This document shows, one piece after another, positions 56,701 to 64,000 of a DNA stretch of 64,000 bases (positions are counted from its first letter, which is position 1; every line of letters begins with the position of its first letter). Position numbers and translations under genes: made by a program. The DNA comes from Marinilabiliaceae bacterium (lineage in GTDB: Bacteria > Bacteroidota > Bacteroidia > Bacteroidales > Marinilabiliaceae): positions 98,371 through 162,370 of the forward strand of contig JAFGBR010000010.1 of assembly GCA_016933045.1 (NCBI GenBank), read 5' to 3'. Under the pieces are notes generated by a model. It had not been told where the DNA came from. It made no database searches and saw only the letters and a list, made by a program, of their open reading frames with translations.

Positions 56701-57343
56701 CTCCACTCCAACTTAAAACTCCAGCAGTAAATGATGGCAAAGCATTACCACTACTACCTGGTGTTATTGTACCACTATACCATGAATTAATAGAATCAAT
56801 AGATAATTGATTATTATACATTGAATCGGGTAATTGTTGAGCACCAAAATCCCAAACATCAATTTTACCATTAGATGGATCAACTTCTCCTGTATAAATA
56901 ACTTCTATTAACGGCAGGTATATATCACTTCCTGCGCCTTCGCCGTTTAATACAGCAGTAAATGTTATTGTTGCTGCACCACCTGAATAAATAAACTCAT
57001 AGGTATCCGATAAATCAGTAACTACTTTTGTTTCTTTTGTTCCCAAGTCACCATCAGCTATAGCACTACCTTTCATTGCCAAAGAAGAGTATTGAGAACC
57101 TAAAAACTTAAAAGTACAACTACCCGATACTTTAACACTTATAACCTGACCAACTTTTAAATCTAAACCATAACTGGCACCATGATAATTATAAGCACCC
57201 CCTAATGTTAATAGTCCATCAGTACTTTGCTGATTTGTTATAATTGAACCATCCCGAAAATCATAAGAAACAGTCTCGGCAGTTACACCATTCCATATAA
57301 AAAATGAAATGGCAATTAATAACACGTAAATTTTCTTTCTCAT
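53738..57343 (-). CDS. Large secreted CE8 pectin methylesterase with type IX sorting domain
   Basis: A 1201-residue secreted enzyme. Start ATG 57343 (MRKKIYVLL), signal peptide ~1-23. The first ~700 residues are beta-rich modules, among them repeated IVYTG and fibronectin/carboxypeptidase-regulatory-like domains. The CE8 domain (~735-1100) starts at YVGNDKEYKTINEALNAI and has the catalytic residues: GRQDSFY with D928, GAVDYLFG with D950, and YFGRPW with R1019 and W1021. The C-terminus (VNIFSINGSLIASYKTNGNS, ending NAIKVIVK) is a type IX sorting domain. The enzyme removes methyl esters from homogalacturonan, opening it to lyases. It converges on the hybrid regulator gene, which may control it. 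Confidence 0.92.
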   Translation of the reverse strand: MRKKIYVLLIAISFFIWNGVTAETVSYDFRDGSIITNQQSTDGLLTLGGAYNYHGASYGLDLKVGQVISVKVSGSCTFKFLGSQYSSLAMKGSAIADGDLGTKETKVVTDLSDTYEFIYSGGAATITFTAVLNGEGAGSDIYLPLIEVIYTGEVDPSNGKIDVWDFGAQQLPDSMYNNQLSIDSINSWYSGTITPGSSGNALPSFTAGVLSWSGGSNDRLRTTNTSLTRYDENVSGVTGYTGRIYVNSQAATGRYLSLNLSEDDEVTLAALSQSGFGQLNFVYAADANAQTDVVSLGTDLAEYSFVAKQSGIYHVYDTQDKPSYYRVYRKDAVYNTVSGVIDTIAASGIPSDFGIVFENEAGKVWSAAISGNTYTVDLPVGYFYELSLTGANGFIINSEAMLNVVDTTSTLNVNIQSVELYTVSGKITGLGSDVVNAEFVFSPDPAANKIFMPEVLFNSSDSSYSVELEPNCEYTISVSGVNDYYIPLNTVTITGAQTLDVNMVVKPTYSVAITAIDRSTGNALTPEQLAPLSITFTNLNEEGYVYNFASIDDVVLRDGVYSIYAEGIDALPLVLAPTSNLTIVGESTSKELLFDRSVDWVFKDINVTNPTSYKGLLFTGSVSVRGSNGDLYAGGGATIKIPVKMGEKVFITDYYLSDYIIEGSDTITNDSKNTSTKVVAEYLYKGTEDGYVELAVLNTSYLLSIKVVKVVDFAETIYVGNDKEYKTINEALNAIAMMNRPNQERVTVMIDPGNYEEMLVINQPNVSFVNASLNPSIGLLNKGVDIAEGAVRITSYYGTGYNYFSMNNDQKWNADVLRVNKENGYLSYENMGDGTTNGSYWNATVVVNSKGFEAENIIFENSFNQYISLKESQDSVVMWTSGSRGERPTDYGNTSVQDKSFVERAAAIAVAGGDKIVLNNCRVVGRQDSFYGANGVRVVVYKGAMMGAVDYLFGGMVAVFYKTDLVMNTSDNGSDAAYLTAAYQESGRGYLMYECNVKSTVPGVETASTMTAKPGYFGRPWKPVTSEVVFYNTTVDTSGYTGYVGKSLISPEGWSSSLGGESAKMYEFGTVELSGENNLLSRASWSTVLSIPTLTDGVDISTFNFTKGSDNWDPIPALIANDPTGIYESVNNSSANISAVNGRIYITNVKSVTTVNIFSINGSLIASYKTNGNSNYPIEKGVWIVNVINSEGSNAIKVIVK

Positions 57344-57866
57344 AAAAATGTTTTTTTTAGTTATCAATAGAAAAATATAATTATAAAATTATCCGATTTA
57401 AATAAACACCATCGTAAACTAATTAACCCTTTTAGGGTGTTGAAATGTTTAAGACTCAATAACTAGAAGCATCAGTTAAAAAAAAACATCAATACATGTA
57501 TTAAACAATGTTTTTACTTTTTAATATGTAATAATTTACAACATATCAATCACAAAACCAATACTATAATTAGTATTGACTTTTAAAACACCTAAGTACA
57601 ATAACAGTTTTGAAAAAATCTATTTATAAAGAAGTAGAATCAAAAAAGAAATGCAAATAAATAAAAAGCAACAGGAGTTAATGTAATTGAATCATTCGTT
57701 TAATAACATTAATAAGTTATCAGCTAATTTTAAATAATTTTATATCCTGATGGCAAACAAACGTAACATAACACAATCGAGAAACTAATAAGGCTCCTGA
57801 AATCACAACCTACAGGTTAAATAAGCATTTTCGAACAAAAAATGGTTTGTTACGGCCAAAAGGATA
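57344..57866. other. Long intergenic region upstream of the pectin methylesterase
   Basis: About 520 bp without a gene. It has an 8-bp perfect inverted repeat with a 4-nt loop (caatacta/tagtattg, 57559-57578). No exact TAnnTTTG box was found on the minus strand. The length suggests a control region for the pectin methylesterase gene, possibly with a binding site for the AraC-type regulator at 49524; this is inference. Confidence 0.5.
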
Positions 57867-59837
57867 TTATTCTATAATCATCATTTCTGTTCTACGGTTT
57901 TTTGCTCTGCCTTGTTCTGTATCGTTCGATTCGATTGCCTTACTAAACCCATATCCTTTTGATGCAAGTCGCTTCTTATCTATTCCTTTAGAAATTAAAT
58001 AATTAACTACTTCATTAGCTCTTTTTTGCGATAAATCATTGTTATATGCAGCAGAACCAATATTATCGGTATGTCCCTGAACCTCAATCTTTATGTCAGT
58101 ATTTTCGTTTAACAACATACATACCCTGTCTAGTTCAACCTTTGATTCATCGCGAAGCATGTAGCTATCGGTTTCGAAAAACACGTTTTTAAGTGTAATT
58201 ATTTGTCCTGCTTTTATAGGATTTAAATAAATATCAATTAGTTTAGGCTTTGATGCATCGTAATTTTCTTTCAAATCGAAATGATCGGAATAAAAGAGGT
58301 AACCACTTTTTGACACATTAAATGCGTAATTTTCGCCCGAAGGAAGACACAGTAAAAACTGACCCGAATATTTTGTAGCATTTGTGGTTGCAACAAGTTT
58401 ACCTGTTCTCAAACTCAACAATTCAAATTTTGCACTAATTCGTTTATTCGTTTCAGCGTCATAAACAAACCCTTTTACATACGATACAGGAGATGGCCTA
58501 ACATCTTCGGGCAACTCAAAGGTATATATATCTTTACCTCCAAAACTATCGGAAAAACCATCGGTACTATAATAAGCCTTATCGCCTTTTGCATTAACAA
58601 TAAACCCAATTTCATCATTATTGGTATTAATTGGATAACCAACATTTTTAGCCTGCGACCAAATTCCTTCCTCATTTTTAACCGAGTAAAAAATATCCAT
58701 CTCTCCCATACCCGGCCATCCATCGGTAGAGAAAAACAAAGTTTTATTATCGGGATGTATAAAGGGTGAATTTTCATCTTTTGCTGTATTTACAACTGGC
58801 CCCATATTTTTAACTTCTGCAAAAATGGGAGTACCATCGTCTTTTAATGATACAACCCTGGCCGAATATATATCCCTACCTCCATATCCTCCTGGTTTAT
58901 TACTCACAAAATAGAGTGTTTGCCCATCGGCCGAAAAACTGGGTTGACTCTCCCAATAGGGGGTATTTAACGAAGATCCCAGGTTAACAGGCTTAGCCCA
59001 TCCATTTTCGGTTCGCTGCGAAAAATATATATCACAACTACCCATTGATTTTGGGCGTCCGCAACCGGTAAAAAACATCCAGTTACCGTCGGCCGAAAGT
59101 GATTGAGCTCCCTCATTCTGATCGGAATTTAAAGGAGGTTGTATTGCTTCTCTATTAAACCATTGACCATCATTATTACATTGCGAAAAATAAAAATCTT
59201 CTTGATAATATAGTGCTGATTTTGGTAAATTTCCCATTTTAAATGCAATGGTATCTTTAGGAATCATGACAGTAAATACAAGCGTTTGCTCATCGGCAGT
59301 TAAACTAGGCCAATACTCATCGTAACTGCTATTAATGGCCTCTCCCATATTAATCGGTACTATTTGCCTTTTTTTCTCCACCGCATCTTTTGCAAATTCT
59401 GCTCTAATAATCCATTCATCAGGGTTTATGGCACTTTTTGAAGCTCCTGGTTTGGATTGATATTTTTTAAACCATTCAATAGCTTCATTATAATTACCCA
59501 AATAAAATTCTGCTTTCCCAATATTAAAAAAAGTTGGTAAAAAAAATGCAGAATCTAACTCTAATGCTTTTATCAATACATCCTTTTGTTGTTGAAACTG
59601 TTTTGTAACCTGCAATATTTCAGCTTTTAATAGATATGCGTCAATAAACTTTGTATCTTTTTTTATTGCTTCATCAACTGTTAACAAAGCATTTTGAAAT
59701 TGCCCTTTAACATACATAATTTCAGACTTTTTAAACAACTCAATAGCCTTTTTACTTTTTGTATTAAACCTTTGGCCATCAACTGCAATTGAAGTCATTA
59801 ATAAAACTAAAATTATATATTTAATCTTGTTTCTCAT
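57867..59837 (-). CDS. PorE-like OmpA-family protein (TPR, beta-propeller, CarboxypepD_reg, OmpA)
   Basis: A 656-residue exported protein. A signal peptide (~1-21) precedes TPR repeats (~28-130, AFFLPTFFNIGKAEFYLGNYNEAIEWF-type), a PD40-type propeller (~160-440, for example SADGQTLYFVSNKPGGYGG and FFSTDGWPGMGEMDIFYS), a carboxypeptidase regulatory domain (~455-530) and a C-terminal OmpA domain (~545-656) with the peptidoglycan-binding signature VQGHTDNIGSAAYNNDLSQK-like. The same domain order and size are those of P. gingivalis PorE (PG1058), a type IX secretion component linking it to peptidoglycan. Bacteroidota carry several paralogues of this layout, so this is a candidate, not an assignment. 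No other por gene is nearby; the window does contain two type IX substrates. Confidence 0.78.
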   Translation of the reverse strand: MRNKIKYIILVLLMTSIAVDGQRFNTKSKKAIELFKKSEIMYVKGQFQNALLTVDEAIKKDTKFIDAYLLKAEILQVTKQFQQQKDVLIKALELDSAFFLPTFFNIGKAEFYLGNYNEAIEWFKKYQSKPGASKSAINPDEWIIRAEFAKDAVEKKRQIVPINMGEAINSSYDEYWPSLTADEQTLVFTVMIPKDTIAFKMGNLPKSALYYQEDFYFSQCNNDGQWFNREAIQPPLNSDQNEGAQSLSADGNWMFFTGCGRPKSMGSCDIYFSQRTENGWAKPVNLGSSLNTPYWESQPSFSADGQTLYFVSNKPGGYGGRDIYSARVVSLKDDGTPIFAEVKNMGPVVNTAKDENSPFIHPDNKTLFFSTDGWPGMGEMDIFYSVKNEEGIWSQAKNVGYPINTNNDEIGFIVNAKGDKAYYSTDGFSDSFGGKDIYTFELPEDVRPSPVSYVKGFVYDAETNKRISAKFELLSLRTGKLVATTNATKYSGQFLLCLPSGENYAFNVSKSGYLFYSDHFDLKENYDASKPKLIDIYLNPIKAGQIITLKNVFFETDSYMLRDESKVELDRVCMLLNENTDIKIEVQGHTDNIGSAAYNNDLSQKRANEVVNYLISKGIDKKRLASKGYGFSKAIESNDTEQGRAKNRRTEMMIIE

Positions 59838-59949
59838 TTAAAAACTGATTCATTTAAAATATTTATTTTTTTTAAATTAATCCAAATAATCGGAATAAAA
59901 AAGAGCATTTATCGTATGACAAATACCCTGCCGTTTTTTTTCTACTATT

Positions 59950-60675
59950 TTATTTTATTCCGTCAGAAATGGTATTAAATACTTTGTTCATCAATTCAGA
60001 ATCTTTCCCCTGGTAAAACTCAACATTAATAGGCTGATGAATATGTAATTTAACAGTTCCAGGATGAAGATTATAAAAACCATTCCCAAAAATTTTATGT
60101 GTATCTACAATAGAAACCGGCAAAATAGGCAATCCTAAATCGTAAGCCATTTTAAATGCACCTCTCTTAAATGGGCGCATATTATTAGAACCAGTTCTGG
60201 TTCCTTCGGGAAATATAACAACAGAAGTACCGTTTACCAATTTATATTTGGCATGTTCAAGTGATTGAAATGCAGCTTTAGGCGATGATCGATCAATAAA
60301 AATATGTCCAACTTTTTCGCAGGCATAACCAATTGCAAATATCTTTCGAAGCTCCTTCTTCATGATCCACCTAAAATCAACACCCAACCATCCATACAAT
60401 AAAAAAATATCGAACGCACTTTGATGGTTAGATATTATTATATATGATTGATTGTTATCAATATTATTTCGTCCGGTTACTTTTACAAACATAGGTGTAA
60501 TAAATCCAATCAATCTGGACCAGTAACTTCCCCCTATTTTACTACCAATCCTTTGATTAATTGTTACAGATAATACTACCGCCAAAAATGAAGCTATTAA
60601 CGAAAACACTATCATTAACGGTGTAAATACTAACCATTTATAAGGCTGATATAAAATATATCCTATTGTTTTCAC
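59950..60675 (-). CDS. plsC: 1-acyl-sn-glycerol-3-phosphate acyltransferase
   Basis: A 241-residue inner-membrane enzyme that acylates lysophosphatidic acid to phosphatidic acid. An N-terminal membrane helix (~18-38) precedes the acyltransferase motifs: NHQSAFD (H84, D89), the Arg/Phe-Pro-Glu-Gly motif FPEGTRTGSN, and PILPVSIVDTH. Length is normal. It is transcribed on the minus strand between the MscS and PorE-like genes, with gaps of 100-150 bp on each side. Confidence 0.94.
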   Translation of the reverse strand: MKTIGYILYQPYKWLVFTPLMIVFSLIASFLAVVLSVTINQRIGSKIGGSYWSRLIGFITPMFVKVTGRNNIDNNQSYIIISNHQSAFDIFLLYGWLGVDFRWIMKKELRKIFAIGYACEKVGHIFIDRSSPKAAFQSLEHAKYKLVNGTSVVIFPEGTRTGSNNMRPFKRGAFKMAYDLGLPILPVSIVDTHKIFGNGFYNLHPGTVKLHIHQPINVEFYQGKDSELMNKVFNTISDGIK

Positions 60676-60823
60676 TAAATTATTATTAATCTATTCTACT
60701 ACCCTTAATAAACATGTACAAAAAGTAATAATATATAATAATTCTAATCATAAATATTACTTCATTTTAAGCAAGTAAAAGTAACAGATTTTAAATATCT
60801 CCAAAACAGTTTTCCTTTTGTTA

Positions 60824-61909
60824 TTACAATTTATCTACACTTTTTTCCTTATTCATAAAAACTGTAGTAATTGGAAATGGAATCTCTATATTTTCTTGCA
60901 TATACCGTTTATGCAAAAGCTTTACAAATTCATGTTTTATCAAATATTGATCGACAAACCTATTTGCTCTCATTATAACCGAAAAATTAATACTATAAGC
61001 ATCGAAAGTATGAAACCGAATAAAAGGATCAAAATATTTAATCCCGCCATCAACTGTTTGCATTATTTCTTTAGCCACATCAACGGTTACCTGCTCAACT
61101 TTTTCTAAATCACAAGTATAACTAACCCCTACATCAATTAAAACGGCTATTTCCAAATCGGGCTTACTAAAGTTTTTAACTGTAGATGTTGACAATTTTC
61201 CATTGGGGATAATAATAATTCGGTTAGGCAAAGCTTTAATTACAGTACTTCGCCAGCCAATATCAACAATATAACCTTCATCGCCCGATTCAAGCTGAAC
61301 ATAATCGCCTGACTGGATATTTTTAGCTGCTATAATTTGCAATCCGGCAAAAAGGTTCGATAAAGTCTCCTGCAAAGCCAAAGCTACAGCCAAACCACCA
61401 ACTCCCAATGCCGTAAGTAACGGTGTAATACTAATTCCCAGCGATTGTAAAATTATCAACCCCCCAATAATGAATATCAGAATCTTTAAAAGAATCTCGA
61501 ACAAAGAGGTTGATTGATCGCCTGCATATTGTTTAGCCTGATATTTTCGCAATAACTGGGTTCCAACTCTGGCAATATAAACTGTTGAAATGAAAATGAA
61601 AGCAACTTCGAAAAAACGTAATAATAATTTGGCCAGTTTATCTGTAAATGGTAAATAATAAATAACCAGATACATACCAATTAGCAAAAAGAAAAATTCT
61701 AACAAACGATGGCTCGACAGTATCAATATTTTTGTCAGCGGTATAATATCGTTATCCTTAACACGCCTAATCAATTTCTTTAATACAAATTTAACGGTAT
61801 ACCATAAAACAAAAACAATTATTAATATTGACAAACTAATAAACCACTCTATCAATGTAGGTTCAGCTTTAAAAAAAGCCTGAGTTTTTAATCCAAAAAA
61901 AAAGTTCAT
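60824..61909 (-). CDS. MscS-family mechanosensitive channel
   Basis: A 361-residue channel with about four to five transmembrane helices. The TM3-like pore helix is LTALGVGGLAVALALQETLSN, followed by LFAGLQIIAAKNIQSGDYVQ and the beta domain (EGYIVDIGWRSTVIKALPN, IIIPNGKLSTSTVKNFSK), with a C-terminal domain ending IEIPFPITTVF. It is the third MscS protein in the window and lies 14 bp after hflC, so it may be read through from the hflKC transcript. Confidence 0.92.
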   Translation of the reverse strand: MNFFFGLKTQAFFKAEPTLIEWFISLSILIIVFVLWYTVKFVLKKLIRRVKDNDIIPLTKILILSSHRLLEFFFLLIGMYLVIYYLPFTDKLAKLLLRFFEVAFIFISTVYIARVGTQLLRKYQAKQYAGDQSTSLFEILLKILIFIIGGLIILQSLGISITPLLTALGVGGLAVALALQETLSNLFAGLQIIAAKNIQSGDYVQLESGDEGYIVDIGWRSTVIKALPNRIIIIPNGKLSTSTVKNFSKPDLEIAVLIDVGVSYTCDLEKVEQVTVDVAKEIMQTVDGGIKYFDPFIRFHTFDAYSINFSVIMRANRFVDQYLIKHEFVKLLHKRYMQENIEIPFPITTVFMNKEKSVDKL

Positions 61910-61923
61910 TAATAAATTAATAT

Positions 61924-62868
61924 CTATTTTATTGATTTTAAGTATTTGTAAAAATCACTATTGGTTGACAAGATAATGTTTGTTTGAGCATCGAATGTTT
62001 TTTTATACGCATCCATTGATTTAGTAAAACTATATAATTCGCGCGATTGAGAAGACTTATCGTATGCCGATGCATAAATTGCAGCTGCTTGCCCATCTGC
62101 TTTTCCCTTTATCTCTTCTGCTGTTTTATAGGCCTCTGATAATATTGTTTTAAGTTCACGATCCTTTTCTCCATTAATATTTGAAGCTTCACCCTGCCCC
62201 TCTGATTTAAACTTATCTGCAATTCGGTAACGCTCACTTTTCATTCGCTCAAACACCTGAGTTTGAACTTCCTGTACATAATTAATTCTTTTAAAACGAA
62301 AATCAAGTACAGCAATTCCAAGATCACTGGCTTGTTCATTTGCCGACTGAAGTATCATTTGTTGTATTTGCTCCCTTCCTACACTAATCTTAATTAATGA
62401 GTCGCCTATCAGTTCACCAATTAAACCTGATGAAACCGGTGTGCGATTGCTATTACGAACCAACTCTTCAATTACATGTTTGGCTACAAAATTACGTGTT
62501 TCACCATCCAAAATATCATCTAAACGTGTTTGAGCACCTCTTTCGTTAGTCATTCTTTTAAAAAACTGTAATGGATCAGTTATTTGCCAACGAGCATAAG
62601 TATCTACAAAAACATATTTTTTATCTTTGGTAGGCACCTGATTCGGGTCTCCATCCCATTCTAGATATCGTTTATCGAAAAAATGTATTGTTTGAACAAA
62701 AGGTATTTTAAACTTAATTCCCGGAGTTACTATTGGCTCACCAACTGGTTTCCCAAATTGAGTAACAATAACCTGTTCTGTTTCATCAACAACATAAGTA
62801 CTGGTAGCAAAGAAAATGAATATTACTAAAGCACCTAATACTGATAATATAATTTTACTATTTGACAT
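61924..62868 (-). CDS. hflC: Protease modulator HflC
   Basis: A 314-residue inner-membrane SPFH/Band-7 protein. A single N-terminal transmembrane helix (~6-24) is followed by the SPFH domain (EQVIVTQFGKPVGEPIVTPG, TRLDDILDGETRNFVAKHV) and a coiled coil (QGEASNINGEKDRELKTI, KGKADGQAAAIYASAYD). With HflK it forms a cage around the FtsH protease. Its start overlaps the end of hflK by 11 bp, which indicates coupled translation. Confidence 0.95.
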   Translation of the reverse strand: MSNSKIILSVLGALVIFIFFATSTYVVDETEQVIVTQFGKPVGEPIVTPGIKFKIPFVQTIHFFDKRYLEWDGDPNQVPTKDKKYVFVDTYARWQITDPLQFFKRMTNERGAQTRLDDILDGETRNFVAKHVIEELVRNSNRTPVSSGLIGELIGDSLIKISVGREQIQQMILQSANEQASDLGIAVLDFRFKRINYVQEVQTQVFERMKSERYRIADKFKSEGQGEASNINGEKDRELKTILSEAYKTAEEIKGKADGQAAAIYASAYDKSSQSRELYSFTKSMDAYKKTFDAQTNIILSTNSDFYKYLKSIK

Positions 62869-63838
62869 TGTTAGAACTTTTTAACTGGTTTAACTGCATT
62901 TGAAGTAATGGAAGAACATTATTACCACTTTGATCGGTAATAATTTTTTGTCCAAGCTTAGGAATTACCTCTTCCATTGTTTCAAGATAGATCCTCCTTT
63001 TGGTAATATCTGGGGCTTTAATGTATTCTTTATACAATTCATTAAACCTGGCCACATCTCCCTTTGCATTATTAACACGTTCAGTTGCATATCCCTCGGC
63101 CATTTGAATAGTCTCTTTTGCTTGTCCTGCAGCTTTAGGAATTACTTTGTTATACTCGGCTTTAGCCTGGTTAATAAGTGTTTCCTTTTCTTGTTGCGCT
63201 TCGTTAACTGCATTAAATGCAGCTTTAACTTGTTCGGGAGGATTAACATCCTGCAATACAACCTGCTCAATTTTCAAACCCAATGAATATTCATTACACA
63301 CTTGCTGCATTAACTCTTCCATCCTGCTACTTATCTGAGCTCGGCCTACAGTTAAAACCTCATTTACAGTTCTATCACCAACTACCTGACGCATTGCCGA
63401 TTCCGATATATCGCGCAATGTTGTTTCAGGATTCCTAACTTTAAATAAAAAATTATATGGATCATCTATTCTATATTGTACAACCCATTCAACATCGGCA
63501 AGGTTCAAATCGCCTGTCAGCATTAGTGATTCATCTTCAACCTCCGATCTTGAATATGATGATCGAACATCGGAATCTGAAGTTCGAAAACCAAACTCCA
63601 TTTTTTGCTGACGCTCAACAGCAACTTTATAAACACTTTCGATAAAAGGAATTTTGGTATTCAAACCGGGATCTACAGTTCTATTGTACTTTCCAAATCG
63701 CACAATCACACCAACCTCTTCTGGACCAACAGAATAAAAGGCACTCAGCACCAGTATTAATGCAAATATTGCAATAACAACTCCCCTGAGGTTTTTAACA
63801 ATCTTACTGATCATTTGATTCGATTTATTATTGTTCAT
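62858..63838 (-). CDS. hflK: Protease modulator HflK
   Basis: A 326-residue inner-membrane SPFH protein, partner of HflC and modulator of FtsH. The transmembrane helix (~20-38) is followed by SFYSVGPEEVGVIVRFG-type SPFH start, TGDLNLADVEWVVQYRIDDP, SAMRQVVGDRTVNEVLT and the family helix QEKETLINQAKAEYNKVIPK. The ATG at 63838 (MNNNKSNQMIS) is chosen; the frame extends 17 codons further up to a TTG, which is less likely. It is the first gene of hflK-hflC(-mscS). No gene was found in 63839-64000. Confidence 0.94.
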   Translation of the reverse strand: MNNNKSNQMISKIVKNLRGVVIAIFALILVLSAFYSVGPEEVGVIVRFGKYNRTVDPGLNTKIPFIESVYKVAVERQQKMEFGFRTSDSDVRSSYSRSEVEDESLMLTGDLNLADVEWVVQYRIDDPYNFLFKVRNPETTLRDISESAMRQVVGDRTVNEVLTVGRAQISSRMEELMQQVCNEYSLGLKIEQVVLQDVNPPEQVKAAFNAVNEAQQEKETLINQAKAEYNKVIPKAAGQAKETIQMAEGYATERVNNAKGDVARFNELYKEYIKAPDITKRRIYLETMEEVIPKLGQKIITDQSGNNVLPLLQMQLNQLKSSNNVK

Positions 63839-64000
63839 GTTAAAAATATTGATTCTCTCAAATTTACCTATTATTGAGATACCACACAAACTAATAATTA
63901 AACGATATTAAAAACAATAGTTCGTTAAATAATGACATAAAATATTGATTTACAGCAAAATAAGAGTTGAAAATATTTGTTTAAAACCCTGATAATCAGT

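Overview
The window looks like chromosomal DNA of a member of the Bacteroidota, most likely a marine or sediment Bacteroidales/Marinilabiliales-type bacterium. The evidence is AT-rich intergenic DNA, an rpsF-rpsR-rplI operon without ssb, a hybrid two-component regulator with a Reg_prop propeller and an AraC domain, C-terminal type IX secretion sorting domains, a carboxypeptidase-regulatory TonB receptor, a DUF3078 protein and TAnnTTTG-type promoter boxes. This is an inference from gene families; no rRNA or tRNA gene was seen.

Region 1 (1-4310) is a graveyard. A type III restriction-modification locus (mod, a DUF1016/YhcG-type nuclease gene, res) is present only as remnants: mod has an internal frame-shifting deletion, DUF1016 is fused to the back half of res at a 27-bp palindrome, and res has an in-frame TGA. 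A decayed IS1380-type transposase lies upstream. Region 2 (4387-12078) is housekeeping: a Cache-type sensor kinase, cob(I)alamin adenosyltransferase, the S6-S18-L9 operon, and an operon of NfnA-like and NfnB-like flavoproteins with a dihydroorotate-dehydrogenase-like protein.

Region 3 (12079-26683) holds a large Reg_prop hybrid kinase, a GNAT-RLAN-ATP-grasp fusion, a small HxH-rich membrane protein followed by a CxxC-bearing TonB receptor (probable metal uptake), a REC protein, a GH43 lipoprotein, and an operon for breakdown of glycerophosphodiesters (GDPD, alpha/beta hydrolase, GlpD). Region 4 (26840-39996) has two MscS channels, a pectinesterase-like beta-helix protein, a DUF3078 protein, CorA, a secreted M6 metalloprotease and topoisomerase III.

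Region 5 (40134-48707) contains a tightly packed operon REC-YaiO-HEAT-GT2, which looks like a regulated exopolysaccharide synthesis and export unit, then an M18 aminopeptidase and a GH3-like/beta-lactamase fusion whose GH3 half seems to have lost its catalytic loop. Region 6 (48970-57866) has a single-domain REC protein, a full hybrid two-component regulator and a large CE8 pectin methylesterase exported by type IX secretion. Region 7 (57867-63838) has a PorE-like OmpA protein, PlsC, a third MscS channel and HflK-HflC.

The recurring themes are pectin/plant-polysaccharide use without any SusC/SusD pair in view, type IX secretion, many REC/histidine-kinase proteins and osmotic or envelope stress. 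No CRISPR array, prophage or intact insertion sequence was found. The candidates for undescribed biology are the REC-YaiO-HEAT-GT2 operon, the solitary amidoligase fusion, and the HxH protein/TonB receptor pair.
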